Assembly: GCA_040751755.1 (NCBI GenBank)
Contig: JBFMHC010000050.1
Location: 1-64,000, forward strand
Reading direction: 5' to 3'
DNA from: PFJX01 sp040751755
Lineage (GTDB): Bacteria > Pseudomonadota > Gammaproteobacteria > Burkholderiales > Thiobacillaceae
DNA: 64,000 nucleotides
Shown here: positions 40,082 through 48,720 of the stretch, in pieces
Numbering within the stretch: position 1 is the stretch's first letter
Layout of the letters: each line of letters starts with the position of its first letter
The notes under the pieces: model-generated
The model's input: only the letters and a program-made list of their open reading frames with translations
What the model was told of the DNA's origin: nothing
Databases searched by the model: none
Position numbers and translations under genes: made by a program

Positions 40082-41071
40082 GTGTTTGGTTTCTTCAAAT
40101 CCGGCCCCGCCGCCAAGCCCCCAGAGCCCACCGCGCAGGCCGCACCGGCCGCGGCGGACAAGCCTTCCTGGGCGCAGCGCCTCAAGCAGGGCCTGAGCCG
40201 CACGCGCTCCGCCTTCACCGGCCAGATCGCCGGGCTGTTCGGCGCCGGTGCGAAGATCGACGAGGAGCTGTTCGAGGAACTGGAGACCGTGCTGCTCACC
40301 GCCGACGTCGGCGTGGAGGCGACGCAGCACCTGCTCGCCCAGCTGCGCGCGCGCGTGAGGCGGGACAAGCTCAACGACGCCAGCCAGCTGCGCGACGCCC
40401 TCAAAGCGGAACTCGCCACCCTGCTGGCGCCGCTGGAGGCGCCGCTCTCCACCGCCCCCGCCAAGCCCTTCGTGATCATGCTCGCGGGCGTCAACGGCGC
40501 CGGCAAGACCACCACCATCGGCAAGCTGGCGCGCCGCTTCCAGGCCGAGGGCCTCTCCGTGCTGCTGGCCGCCGGCGACACCTTCCGCGCCGCCGCGCGC
40601 GAGCAGCTCGGCGAATGGGGCCGGCGCAACAACGTCGAGGTGATCCAGTCGCAATCCGGCGACCCCGCGGCGGTGATCTTCGACGCCCTGCAGTCCGCCA
40701 AGGCACGCGGCATCGACATCGTCCTTGCCGATACCGCCGGCCGCCTGCCCACGCAGCTACACCTCATGGAAGAGATCAAAAAGGTGAAGCGGGTGCTGCA
40801 GAAGGCCGATCCCGGCGCGCCGCACGAGGTTCTGCTGGTGCTCGACGCCAACATCGGCCAGAACGCCCTGCAGCAAGTCAAGGCCTTCGACGACGCGCTC
40901 GGCCTCACCGGCCTGGTGATGACCAAGCTCGACGGCACGGCCAAGGGTGGCGTGATTGCGGCGCTGGCCAAGAAGCACCCGGTGCCGGTGCGCTTCATCG
41001 GCGTCGGCGAGGGACTGGAGGACCTGCAACCCTTCCATGTCGACGAGTTCGTCGACGCACTGTTCGCATGA
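40082..41071 (+). CDS. ftsY: Signal recognition particle receptor FtsY
   Basis: GTPase that docks SRP-ribosome complexes at the inner membrane. The 329-residue protein has a short N-terminal A region starting FGFFK, then the N domain and the G domain with GVNGAGKTT (136-144), DTAGR, TKLDGTAKGG and GVGEGLEDLQPF. The start is GTG (family start MFGFF-) and lacks a strong ribosome-binding site. It is coupled to ftsE by a four-base overlap. Confidence 0.96.
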   Translation: MFGFFKSGPAAKPPEPTAQAAPAAADKPSWAQRLKQGLSRTRSAFTGQIAGLFGAGAKIDEELFEELETVLLTADVGVEATQHLLAQLRARVRRDKLNDASQLRDALKAELATLLAPLEAPLSTAPAKPFVIMLAGVNGAGKTTTIGKLARRFQAEGLSVLLAAGDTFRAAAREQLGEWGRRNNVEVIQSQSGDPAAVIFDALQSAKARGIDIVLADTAGRLPTQLHLMEEIKKVKRVLQKADPGAPHEVLLVLDANIGQNALQQVKAFDDALGLTGLVMTKLDGTAKGGVIAALAKKHPVPVRFIGVGEGLEDLQPFHVDEFVDALFA

Positions 41072-41721
41072 TCGAGATCAGCGACGTCACCAAGCGCTAT
41101 CCGGGCGGCCACGAGGCCCTCAGCAGCCTGTCGCTGACCATCGAGAAGGGCGAGTTGGTGTTCCTCACCGGCCACTCCGGTGCGGGCAAGAGCACCCTGC
41201 TCAAGCTGGTGGCCGCGATCGAGCGCCCCACCAGCGGCCACGTCGTCGTCAGCGGCCAGAACGTCGGGCGCATGCGGCGCGCCGCCCTGCCCTACTTCCG
41301 TCGCAACATCGGCCTGATCTTCCAGGACCACAAACTGCTCTACGACCGCAGCGTGTTCGACAACGTCCTGCTGCCCCTGCACATCCAGGGCATGACCGGC
41401 AGCGACGCCGCGAAGCGGGTGCGCGCCGCCCTCGACAAGGTGGGGCTGCTGAAGAAGGAACGCGCCCGCCCCATCACCCTCTCGGGCGGCGAGCAGCAGC
41501 GCCTGTGCATCGCCCGCGCCATCGTCAGCCGACCCGCCCTGGTCCTGGCCGACGAGCCCACCGCCAACCTCGACGACGCCTACGCGCGCGACATCATGGA
41601 CATGTTCCGCGCCTTCAACGAGGTCGGCGTCACCCTGCTGATCTCGACGCACGACCACGAGCTTATCCAGCGCTATGGCGGCCGCAACGTGCACCTGGCC
41701 TACGGGAAGCTCGTGGCATGA
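41068..41721 (+). CDS. ftsE: Cell-division ATP-binding protein FtsE
   Basis: ATPase of the FtsEX complex, which controls peptidoglycan hydrolases at the division site. The 217-residue ABC protein has Walker A GHSGAGKST (35-43), signature LSGGEQQR and Walker B VLADEPTANLD. Both ends overlap neighbours by four bases (ATGA), so ftsY-ftsE-ftsX are translationally coupled. Confidence 0.97.
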   Translation: MIEISDVTKRYPGGHEALSSLSLTIEKGELVFLTGHSGAGKSTLLKLVAAIERPTSGHVVVSGQNVGRMRRAALPYFRRNIGLIFQDHKLLYDRSVFDNVLLPLHIQGMTGSDAAKRVRAALDKVGLLKKERARPITLSGGEQQRLCIARAIVSRPALVLADEPTANLDDAYARDIMDMFRAFNEVGVTLLISTHDHELIQRYGGRNVHLAYGKLVA

Positions 41722-42623
41722 GATCCTGGCTCATCCACCACCTGCACAGCCTGAAGACCGCCGCCGAGCAGTTCCGCGCCGCGCCGCTGGCCACCCTGTT
41801 CACCGTACTGGTGATCGGTGTCGCCGTCGCCCTGCCCACGGGGCTATACGTGCTGCTCGGCAATCTGGACCGCGCCGCCGGCGGGGTCAAGCCGCAGGCC
41901 GAGCTGACCCTGTTCCTCAAGCCCGAGGTCAGCGAGGCAGAGGGCCGGCAACTCGCCGCAAAACTGGGCAAGGAGGCGGACGTCGCCGAGGTACGCTTCA
42001 TCAGCCGCAGCGAGGGCATCGCCCAGCTGGAGGCGGCCGGCCTGGCCGACATCACCGCCGGCCTGCCGGAAAACCCCCTGCCCCATACCCTGGTGGTCAA
42101 GCCGAAACGGGCGGAAGCCGCCACCCTCGATGCCATCGGCACGCGCCTCACGGGTCTGCCGGAGGTGGAGCGCGTGCTGATGGACAGCGCCTGGATCAAA
42201 CGCCTGTCCGCCCTCATGGACCTGGGGCAGGATCTGGTGTTCATGCTCGCCGCCATGCTCGGTCTGGCGCTCGCCGCCATCACCGCCAACACCATCCGCC
42301 TGCAGATCTACGCGCAGCGCGACGAGATCGAGGTGGCGCGCCTGATCGGCGCCACCGACCGCTTCATACGCCGCCCCTTCCTGTACTTCGGCGGCATCCA
42401 GGGCCTCGCAGGCGGCCTCGCCGGTTGGGGCGTGGTGCTGGCCGGGGTGCAACTCATCCAGGGCAGCGTGGCGCAGGTCGCGCAGGCCTACGGCGTCGAC
42501 TTCGCCCTCAACGGCCTGGCGCTACCCGAGCTGCTGCTGGTGCTCGCGTTCAGTTCCGGCCTGGGCTGGCTGGGCGCCTACTTCGCCGTCGGCCAGACGC
42601 TGCGCAAGGTCGAAACCTTCTGA
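41718..42623 (+). CDS. ftsX: Cell-division protein FtsX
   Basis: Membrane partner of FtsE. The 301-residue protein has one N-terminal helix (about 23-45), a periplasmic loop (about 50-165), then three helices ending near the C-terminus, the usual FtsX topology. Family blocks include AELTLFLKPEVSEAEG and RDEIEVARLIGATDRFIRRPF. It is followed 77 bases later by rpoH, as in enteric bacteria. Confidence 0.96.
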   Translation: MRSWLIHHLHSLKTAAEQFRAAPLATLFTVLVIGVAVALPTGLYVLLGNLDRAAGGVKPQAELTLFLKPEVSEAEGRQLAAKLGKEADVAEVRFISRSEGIAQLEAAGLADITAGLPENPLPHTLVVKPKRAEAATLDAIGTRLTGLPEVERVLMDSAWIKRLSALMDLGQDLVFMLAAMLGLALAAITANTIRLQIYAQRDEIEVARLIGATDRFIRRPFLYFGGIQGLAGGLAGWGVVLAGVQLIQGSVAQVAQAYGVDFALNGLALPELLLVLAFSSGLGWLGAYFAVGQTLRKVETF

Positions 42624-42638
42624 AGGAACTTTGCTGTA

Positions 42639-42665
42639 TTAGCACTCTCTTATGGCGAGTGCTAA
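42639..42665. promoter_or_regulatory. CIRCE operator (HrcA-binding site) in the rpoH promoter
   Basis: A perfect CIRCE element: TTAGCACTC, a 9-base spacer, then GAGTGCTAA. Both arms match the consensus exactly. A possible -10 TAACAT (42663-42668) with -35 TTAGCA (42639-42644) overlaps it, so bound HrcA would block the promoter. The ATG of rpoH is 36 bases downstream, after a perfect AAGGAGG. Confidence 0.95.
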
Positions 42666-42700
42666 CATTGCCGCCAAGCTTCCAAGGAGGAAACTGAATC

Positions 42701-43552
42701 ATGTCCGCTCAAGCGCTGAACTTTCCCGTTCCATCCGCCCTGGGCAGCCTGGAAAACTACATCCAGGCCGTCAACCGCTTCCCGTTGCTCAGCGCCGAGC
42801 AGGAGCAGGAACTGGCGGTGCGCTTCCGCGATACGGGCGACGTCGATGCAGCGCGCCAGCTGGTGCTCTCGCACCTGCGCCTGGTGGTCGCCATCGCGCG
42901 CGGCTACCTGGGCTATGGCCTGCCGCACGCCGACCTGATCCAGGAAGGCAACGTCGGCCTCATGAAGGCGGTGAAGCGCTACGACCCCGACCGCGGCGTG
43001 CGCCTGGTGTCGTTCGCCGTGCACTGGATCAAGGCGGAGATCCACGAGTTCATCCTCAGGAATTGGCGCATGGTCAAGGTGGCCACCACCAAGGCACAGC
43101 GCAAACTGTTCTTCAACCTGCGCAGCATGAAGAAGGCGGACGGCTCCCTGTCCGCGAGCGCGGTGGCGGAGATGGCGCAGACCCTCAACGTCAGCCAGGC
43201 GGACGTGCGCGAGATGGAAACCCGACTGTACGGCCAGGACATGTCGCTCGACCCTGGCGTGGAGGACGAGGACGATGCCTTCACCCCCATCGCCTATCTG
43301 GCCGCCCCGAACGCCGACCCGACCCAGCACCTGGAACAGGCCGAGCGTGAACGCCTCTCCACCACCGGGCTCGGCCAGGCGCTGGACACCCTTGATGCGC
43401 GCAGCCGCCACATCATCGAGTCGCGCTGGCTGAACGAGGACAACCCGGCGACACTGCACGAACTGGCGGCGGTCTACAACATCTCCGCCGAACGCGTGCG
43501 CCAGATCGAGGCCAAGGCCCTGCAGAAGATGAAGGCCGCGATGACGCGCTAA
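42701..43552 (+). CDS. rpoH: RNA polymerase sigma-32 (heat-shock sigma factor)
   Basis: Directs RNA polymerase to heat-shock promoters. The 283-residue protein has region 2 (DLIQEGNVGLMKAVKRYDP, 78-96), the RpoH box QRKLFFNLR (133-141) found only in this sigma type, and region 4 with the helix-turn-helix LHELAAVYNISAERVRQIE. The transcript starts at or inside a perfect CIRCE element, so control by HrcA is likely in addition to the usual heat-shock control. It ends at a strong palindromic terminator. Confidence 0.98.
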   Translation: MSAQALNFPVPSALGSLENYIQAVNRFPLLSAEQEQELAVRFRDTGDVDAARQLVLSHLRLVVAIARGYLGYGLPHADLIQEGNVGLMKAVKRYDPDRGVRLVSFAVHWIKAEIHEFILRNWRMVKVATTKAQRKLFFNLRSMKKADGSLSASAVAEMAQTLNVSQADVREMETRLYGQDMSLDPGVEDEDDAFTPIAYLAAPNADPTQHLEQAERERLSTTGLGQALDTLDARSRHIIESRWLNEDNPATLHELAAVYNISAERVRQIEAKALQKMKAAMTR

Positions 43553-43566
43553 TCCAAGTGCCCCAC

Positions 43567-43602
43567 AAAGAAAAAGCCCCGGGATCCCGGGGCTTTTTCT
43601 TT
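43567..43602. terminator. Bidirectional terminator, 36-base perfect palindrome
   Basis: Arms AAAGAAAAAGCCCCGGGA and its complement meet at 43584/43585 with T-runs on both strands. It ends rpoH from the left and, 18 bases after its stop codon, the small membrane ORF from the right. Confidence 0.92.
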
Positions 43603-43620
43603 GCTTGGCGAGTTAGCCGC

Positions 43621-43725
43621 TCAGAACAGCGTGGCCAGCAGCGCCGACAGGAAGCTGATCCAAGCCCAGACGACCAGACCGACGATCAGGGTCATGGGCA
43701 GGTTGGTTTTGCTGAACAGATCCAT
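43621..43725 (-). CDS. Small single-helix membrane protein, 34 residues
   Basis: A short frame starting MDLFSKTNLPMT, with one strongly hydrophobic helix (LIVGLVVWAWISFLSALL) and the end LATLF. It is preceded by GGAGGG about nine bases ahead of the ATG and followed by a strong terminator that also faces this strand. These flanks support a real gene, though I do not recognise a family and the length alone proves nothing. It is too short to judge codon bias. Confidence 0.55.
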   Translation of the reverse strand: MDLFSKTNLPMTLIVGLVVWAWISFLSALLATLF

Positions 43726-43951
43726 CACAAAATCCCTCCATCAAGAATGGCCGCATTCTAAATCAAAAACCGGTCCGCTTCTCGGGATGTATTGCCGAGT
43801 GGGGGCGGGCCCGTACTTACCGCAGCCACGCCACAACTCGCACTCGCGGATGGCGAACAGCGAACCAGCATCACCCGATACTTGCTCAGGTGCATTGGGC
43901 AATCTGTTGGCTTGGGGCACCCAGGCAGAACACCTAGGCGCTTGAAAAGGG

Positions 43952-44028
43952 TGGGGCGATGGAAGGGAATCGAACCCTCGACACCTGGAGCCACAATCCA
44001 GTGCTCTACCAACTGAGCTACCACCGCC
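43952..44028 (-). tRNA. tRNA-His (anticodon GTG)
   Basis: Reverse strand: acceptor GCGGTGG/CCATCGC with an extra G at -1 facing C73, the tRNA-His identity element. The anticodon loop TTGTGGC gives GTG, and CCA is encoded. It is the last of three tRNAs read from one promoter. Confidence 0.96.
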
Positions 44029-44039
44029 ACCGGGAAACT

Positions 44040-44116
44040 TGGCCTGCCCGACAGGGATCGAACCTGTAACCCCCAGCTTAGAAGGCTGGTGCTCTATCCA
44101 ATTGAGCTACGGGCAG
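44040..44116 (-). tRNA. tRNA-Arg (anticodon TCT)
   Basis: Reverse strand: acceptor CTGCCCG/CGGGCAG, anticodon stem CCAGC/GCTGG around CTTCTAA (anticodon TCT), T-arm ACAGGTTCGATCCCTGT and an encoded CCA. It lies between tRNA-Pro and tRNA-His. Confidence 0.95.
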
Positions 44117-44157
44117 ATACCCCGCGGGCATTTCGGATGTTGCTGCCGGTAACGTCT

Positions 44158-44234
<77 letters not shown>

Positions 44235-44244
44235 AAGGCGCGGA

Positions 44245-44273
44245 AATATACCCGTGCGGCGGCGGAAAAGCAA
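44245..44273 (-). promoter_or_regulatory. Promoter of the tRNA-Pro/Arg/His cluster
   Basis: Reverse strand TTGCTT (44268-44273) and TATATT (44245-44250) are separated by 17 bases, with the start point a few bases ahead of tRNA-Pro. Confidence 0.7.
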
Positions 44274-44332
44274 TGCCGGCACCAATTTTGCTCGGCTAAA
44301 ATTACCCCTTTCGAGCACACCGGATTACCGCC

Positions 44333-45184
44333 ATGACCGCCCGCATCCTCGACGGCAAGATGATCGCCGACACCCTGATCCAGGACATCAAACGCCAGGT
44401 CGGCGAGCGCCAGGCCGCCGGGCAACGCATCCCGGGCCTGGCGGTGATCCTGCTCGGCGCCGACCCGGCATCCAGCATCTACGTACGCAACAAGCGCCGC
44501 GCCTGCGACGCCGCCGGCGTGCTGTCGATCTCCCACGATCTGCCCGCCTCGACCTCGCAGGCCGATCTGCTCGCGCTCATCTCGCAGCTCAACGACGACC
44601 CGACCGTGGACGGCATCCTCGTGCAGGCGCCCCTGCCGGAACACATCAATGACGAGACTGTCGTCGAGGCGATCCGCCCGGACAAGGACGTGGATGGCTT
44701 CCACCCCTACAACATCGGCCGCCTCGCGGTGCGCATGCCCACCCTGCGCTCCTGCACGCCCTACGGCGTGATGCGACTGCTGGAGACCACCGGCGAGCCC
44801 CTGCGCGGCAAGCACGCGGTGGTGGTGGGCGCCTCCAACCACGTCGGCCGGCCAATGGCCCTGGAACTGTTGCTCGCCGGCTGCACGGTGACGGTCTGCC
44901 ACTCCGCCACACGCGACCTGGCGGGCCACGTCGGCCAGGCCGACATCGTCGTCGCCGCGGTGGGCCGGCCGGAGATGGTGAAGGGCGCATGGATCAAGGA
45001 GGGTGCGATCGTCGTCGACATCGGCATCAACCGACTCGATGACGGCCGCCTGGTGGGCGACGTGGAGTTCGTCGTGGCGAAGGAGCGGGCCGCCTGGATC
45101 ACCCCGGTGCCGGGCGGCGTCGGCCCCATGACCGTCGCCACGCTGTTGCAGAATACCCTGGAGGCGGCCGCCCGGCACCCCTGA
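44333..45184 (+). CDS. folD: Bifunctional methylenetetrahydrofolate dehydrogenase/cyclohydrolase
   Basis: Interconverts methylene-, methenyl- and formyl-tetrahydrofolate using NADP. The 283-residue protein has the catalytic Lys54 in SIYVRNKRRACDAAG, the motif VQAPLPEH, and the NADP-binding VVVGASNHVGRP near residue 163, ending with TPVPGGVGPMTVATLL. It diverges from the tRNA cluster and converges on the CbbY-like gene. Confidence 0.98.
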   Translation: MTARILDGKMIADTLIQDIKRQVGERQAAGQRIPGLAVILLGADPASSIYVRNKRRACDAAGVLSISHDLPASTSQADLLALISQLNDDPTVDGILVQAPLPEHINDETVVEAIRPDKDVDGFHPYNIGRLAVRMPTLRSCTPYGVMRLLETTGEPLRGKHAVVVGASNHVGRPMALELLLAGCTVTVCHSATRDLAGHVGQADIVVAAVGRPEMVKGAWIKEGAIVVDIGINRLDDGRLVGDVEFVVAKERAAWITPVPGGVGPMTVATLLQNTLEAAARHP

Positions 45185-45193
45185 GGCCGCGCC

Positions 45194-45940
45194 TCAGCCG
45201 AGCCAGGCGCGGATTCGCGCCAGATCGACCACGCCCGCCTCCTCGCGGTCCAGGCGGCTGAACGGCGCATCCGCCTCGCCGAGATCGGAGAGCACCGCCA
45301 GCGCGCCGGCGAAGTCATGATCGCGCGTGTAGTCGTTCACCGTCACCACGGTGCGCAGCCCCGCCCCCAGCGAGGCGCGAATGCCGTTCTCCGAGTCCTC
45401 GAATGCCAAGCACTCCTCCGGCCGCAGCCCCAGCTCGCGCATCGCCCAGACATAGATGTCCGGCGCAGGCTTCTTCGCCGGCACGATGTCGCCGGCGGCG
45501 ATCACCTGGAACCACTCCGGGCCGTCCTCGGCGAGGCTGTGACGCAACAGGGCGGTGACGTTCTCGGGCGTGGTGGTGGTGGCGACGCCGAGGATCAGGC
45601 CGGCGGCGCGCGCCTCCGCGAGCAGGCGCCTGACCCCGGGGCGCAGGGGGATGCCGCCGTTCGCCAGCATCTCCGTGTAGTGGCGCGTCTTCGCCTTGTG
45701 CAGTTCCGCCACCATCTCGTCGAAGCCCGCGGGCCTTACGTAATCGGGACGGAAATTGTCGACGTAATACTTCATGCGCTCCTTGCCACCGGTCACTGCG
45801 AGGAGCTTGCCGTACAGCGCCACATCCCAATCCCAGTCCAGGCCGAACTCGCGGAAGGCCGCATTGAAGGCGGGGCGGTGCCCGTCCCGTTCGGTGTCGG
45901 CCAGGGTGCCATCGACGTCGAACAACAAGGCTTTCAGCAT
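45194..45940 (-). CDS. HAD superfamily hydrolase, CbbY-like
   Basis: A 248-residue phosphatase with the HAD nucleophile motif DVDGT (residues 8-12), TTTTPEN for motif II, the Lys in PAKKPAPDIY and the acidic FEDSENG motif. Overall it resembles CbbY, which in phototrophs removes the rubisco inhibitor xylulose 1,5-bisphosphate; this supports, but does not prove, a Calvin cycle. The ATG at 45940 was chosen over one two codons upstream because AGGA sits five bases ahead. It is convergent with folD. Confidence 0.87.
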   Translation of the reverse strand: MLKALLFDVDGTLADTERDGHRPAFNAAFREFGLDWDWDVALYGKLLAVTGGKERMKYYVDNFRPDYVRPAGFDEMVAELHKAKTRHYTEMLANGGIPLRPGVRRLLAEARAAGLILGVATTTTPENVTALLRHSLAEDGPEWFQVIAAGDIVPAKKPAPDIYVWAMRELGLRPEECLAFEDSENGIRASLGAGLRTVVTVNDYTRDHDFAGALAVLSDLGEADAPFSRLDREEAGVVDLARIRAWLG

Positions 45941-45963
45941 AAACATCCTTTCATTTCAGAGTG

Positions 45964-45991
45964 TTGTGAATCCTGTTTGGCTAGGTAGAAT
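45964..45991 (+). promoter_or_regulatory. Predicted promoter of the 152-residue gene
   Basis: TTGTGA (45964-45969) and TAGAAT (45986-45991) are separated by 16 bases, with a leader of about 22 bases before the ATG at 46020. Confidence 0.5.
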
Positions 45992-46019
45992 CGAACACTT
46001 GCCCGTTTGAAAGGCCCGC

Positions 46020-46478
46020 ATGGACACCACCACCGTCGTACAGAATCCGGAATTCGACAGCCTGTTCCACGGCACGCTCTACAGCCTGTTGTCGTGGACA
46101 CAGCTCGCCGCCTTCTGGCAGCGCCTTGACCCTGAGGCGGGCTGGTATCTCTACGCCGTTGGCGAGGCCCGCCCGGAGAGCGCCGCAGACGCGGAGCACG
46201 TCACCGCCTTCATCCAGCGCATCGACGAACTGTTGCGCAAGGAGCACCACGAGGACTACTGCGGCATCGTCTACGCGGACGACCTCGACAACCCGCGCAT
46301 GATCAAGATCTACGATCCCAACCACCTCGGCACCTCCTGCGGCTCCAGCAAACATCGCATCCTGCCCGGCTGGATCATGTGCCGCATGCCGCCTTCGGAC
46401 CTCGACGCCCCCAATCTGGTGCCGCAGAACCGCAAGCGCTGGTGGCAAGGCTTCATGGACTTAATTGGGGCGAACTGA
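46020..46478 (+). CDS. Conserved protein of unknown function, 152 residues
   Basis: I do not recognise this family. It is soluble, acidic in the middle, and rich in Trp and Tyr. Visible blocks are SLLSWTQLAAFWQRL, a helical stretch about 55-80 (AEHVTAFIQRIDELLRKEHH), YADDLDNPRMIKIYDPNHLG and GWIMCRMPP. The Cys residues (two in the centre) are not arranged as a metal site. It has its own promoter and a strong terminator shared with pnp, so it is probably a single-gene unit. The name of no pathway follows from its neighbours. Confidence 0.8.
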   Translation: MDTTTVVQNPEFDSLFHGTLYSLLSWTQLAAFWQRLDPEAGWYLYAVGEARPESAADAEHVTAFIQRIDELLRKEHHEDYCGIVYADDLDNPRMIKIYDPNHLGTSCGSSKHRILPGWIMCRMPPSDLDAPNLVPQNRKRWWQGFMDLIGAN

Positions 46479-46501
46479 GCAAACCGCAACGTCCCTCAAA
46501 C

Positions 46502-46532
46502 AAAAAAGGCCAGCGAACCCGCTGGCCTTTCT
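46502..46532. terminator. Bidirectional intrinsic terminator
   Basis: AAAGGCCAGCG pairs with CGCTGGCCTTT around AACC. T-rich sequence on both strands lets it end the 152-residue gene and, from the other side, pnp. Confidence 0.88.
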
Positions 46533-46546
46533 TCTTGCCCGTCACC

Positions 46547-48673
46547 TCACTCCGCGGCGGGCGCCTCGGCGGCGGGGGCAGGCCTGGCCGGCGGCTCGAT
46601 CAGGGCCTTGATGGACAGGCGCATGCGACCCTTCTCGTCGGTCTCCAGGACCTTTACCTTCACGGCCTGGCCTTCCTTGAGGTGGTCGGCGACGGCATTG
46701 ACGCGTTCGTGCGCGATCTGCGAGATGTGCAGCAGGCCATCCTTGCCGGGCAGGACGTTGACGATGGCGCCGAAGTCCAGGATCTTCAGCACGGTGCCGT
46801 CGTAGGTCTTGCCTACCTCCACCTCGGCGGTGATGTCGGCGATGCGCTTCTTCGCCAGCTCGCCGGCCTCGGTGCTGGTGCAGGCGATCTTGATGGTGCC
46901 GTCCTCGGCGATGTCGATCTGCGTGCCGGTCTCCTCGGTGAGGGCGCGGATGGTGGCACCACCCTTGCCGATCACGTCGCGGATCTTCTCCGGGTTGATC
47001 TTCATGGTGATGATGCGCGGCGCGTACTGGCTCATCTCGTGCGGCTGCGCCTCGGCTGAGTTCATGATGCCGAGGATGTGCATGCGCGCCTCCTTGGCCT
47101 GGGTCAGGGCGACCTGCATGATCTCCTTGGTGATGCCCTGGATCTTGATGTCCATCTGCAGGGCGGTGACGCCGTCGGTGGTGCCAGCGACCTTGAAGTC
47201 CATGTCGCCGAGGTGGTCCTCGTCACCGAGGATGTCGGTCAGCACGGCGAAGCGGCCACCCTCCTTGATCAGACCCATGGCGATGCCGGCGACGTGCTTC
47301 TTCATCGGCACGCCGGCGTCCATCAGCGCCAGGGAGCCGCCGCACACCGAGGCCATCGAGCTGGAGCCGTTGGATTCGGTGATCTCGGAAACGACGCGCA
47401 CCGTGTAGCCGAACTCTTCCTTGCTCGGCAGCATGGCCAGCAGGGCGCGCTTGGCAAGGCGGCCGTGGCCGATCTCGCGTCGCTTGGGGCTGCCCACGCG
47501 GCCGGTCTCGCCGGTGGCGAAGGGCGGCATGTTGTAGTGCAGCATGAACCGATCGGAGTACTCGCCGGTGAGCGCCTCGATGGTCTGCTCGTCGCGGCCG
47601 GTGCCGAGGGTGGCAACCACCAGCGCCTGGGTCTCGCCGCGCGTGAAGAGGGCGGAACCGTGGGTGCGCGGCAGCACACCGGTGCGGATGGTGATGGGGC
47701 GCACGGTGCGGGTGTCACGCCCGTCGATGCGCGGCTCGCCAGCCAGGATGCGGCTGCGCACCACCTTCGCCTCCAGGGCGTGGAACAGGTCCTTCACCAC
47801 GTTGGCGGCGGTGGTGTCCATGTCCTCGGTGATCATCTCGGCGAAGACGCGGCTACGGATCTCGTCGACGGTATGGACGCGGGCCTGCTTCTGGCGGATG
47901 GAATAGGCCTGGGACAAGGCCTCGGCGCACAGATCGTTCATGCGATTGATGAGCTCGGACGGCGTCTCGGGCGCGCTCCAGTCCATCAGATCCTTGCCTG
48001 CCTCGTCGGCGAGGTCGTTGATCGCGTCGATGGCCGCACGCATCTGCTCGTGGCCGAACACCACGGCGCCGAGCATGACGTCCTCGGGCAGTTCCTGCGC
48101 CTCGGACTCGACCATCAGCACGGCGGACTCGGTACCGGCGACCACCAGATCGAGCTTGGACTGCTTGAGCTCGGTCTGGGTCGGGTTGAGCACGTACTGG
48201 CCGTCGACGTAGCCGACGCGCGCGGCGCCGATCGGTCCGTTGAACGGCAGGCCGGACAGGGCCAGGGCGGCGGAGGCGCCGATCATGGCGGGGATGTCGG
48301 AATCCACTTCGGGGTTCGCGGACACCACCGTGGCGATGATCTGCACCTCATTGAAGAAGCCGTCGGGGAAGAGCGGGCGGATCGGACGGTCGATCAGGCG
48401 GGAGGTCAGCGTCTCCTTCTCGGTCGGCTTGCCTTCGCGCTTGAAGTAGCCGCCGGGAATGCGCCCGGCGGCGTAGGTCTTCTCCATGTAATCGACAGTC
48501 AGGGGGAAGAAGTCCTGGCCGGGCTTGACCTCGTTCTTGGCCACCACGGTGACCAGCACCACGGTGTCGTCCATGTTGACCATGACCGCGCCGGTGGCCT
48601 GGCGGGCGATCTCGCCCGTCTCCAGGGTGACCGTGTGGCGCCCGTACTGGAATGACTTCTTGACTGGATTCAC
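46547..48673 (-). CDS. pnp: Polyribonucleotide nucleotidyltransferase (PNPase)
   Basis: Phosphorolytic 3'-5' exoribonuclease in mRNA decay. The 708 residues contain two RNase PH-like domains (first about 10-140, second about 310-540, with RTHGSALFTRGETQALV and the ASVCGGSLALMDAGV run), a KH domain about 553-615 (KINPEKIRDVIGKGGATI) and an S1 domain from about 620. The start is GTG. It follows rpsO by 47 bases, the classical arrangement. Confidence 0.98.
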   Translation of the reverse strand: MNPVKKSFQYGRHTVTLETGEIARQATGAVMVNMDDTVVLVTVVAKNEVKPGQDFFPLTVDYMEKTYAAGRIPGGYFKREGKPTEKETLTSRLIDRPIRPLFPDGFFNEVQIIATVVSANPEVDSDIPAMIGASAALALSGLPFNGPIGAARVGYVDGQYVLNPTQTELKQSKLDLVVAGTESAVLMVESEAQELPEDVMLGAVVFGHEQMRAAIDAINDLADEAGKDLMDWSAPETPSELINRMNDLCAEALSQAYSIRQKQARVHTVDEIRSRVFAEMITEDMDTTAANVVKDLFHALEAKVVRSRILAGEPRIDGRDTRTVRPITIRTGVLPRTHGSALFTRGETQALVVATLGTGRDEQTIEALTGEYSDRFMLHYNMPPFATGETGRVGSPKRREIGHGRLAKRALLAMLPSKEEFGYTVRVVSEITESNGSSSMASVCGGSLALMDAGVPMKKHVAGIAMGLIKEGGRFAVLTDILGDEDHLGDMDFKVAGTTDGVTALQMDIKIQGITKEIMQVALTQAKEARMHILGIMNSAEAQPHEMSQYAPRIITMKINPEKIRDVIGKGGATIRALTEETGTQIDIAEDGTIKIACTSTEAGELAKKRIADITAEVEVGKTYDGTVLKILDFGAIVNVLPGKDGLLHISQIAHERVNAVADHLKEGQAVKVKVLETDEKGRMRLSIKALIEPPARPAPAAEAPAAE

Positions 48674-48720
48674 GCTGTTATCTTCCTTTTGACGTGCTGC
48701 GACGCGTTATGGAGCGGGGA

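Noticed and set aside
43726..43951. Open frames in the gap between the small membrane ORF and tRNA-His
   Set aside because: They run across tRNA genes or lack ribosome-binding sites and family similarity. I see nothing further in this 226-base stretch.
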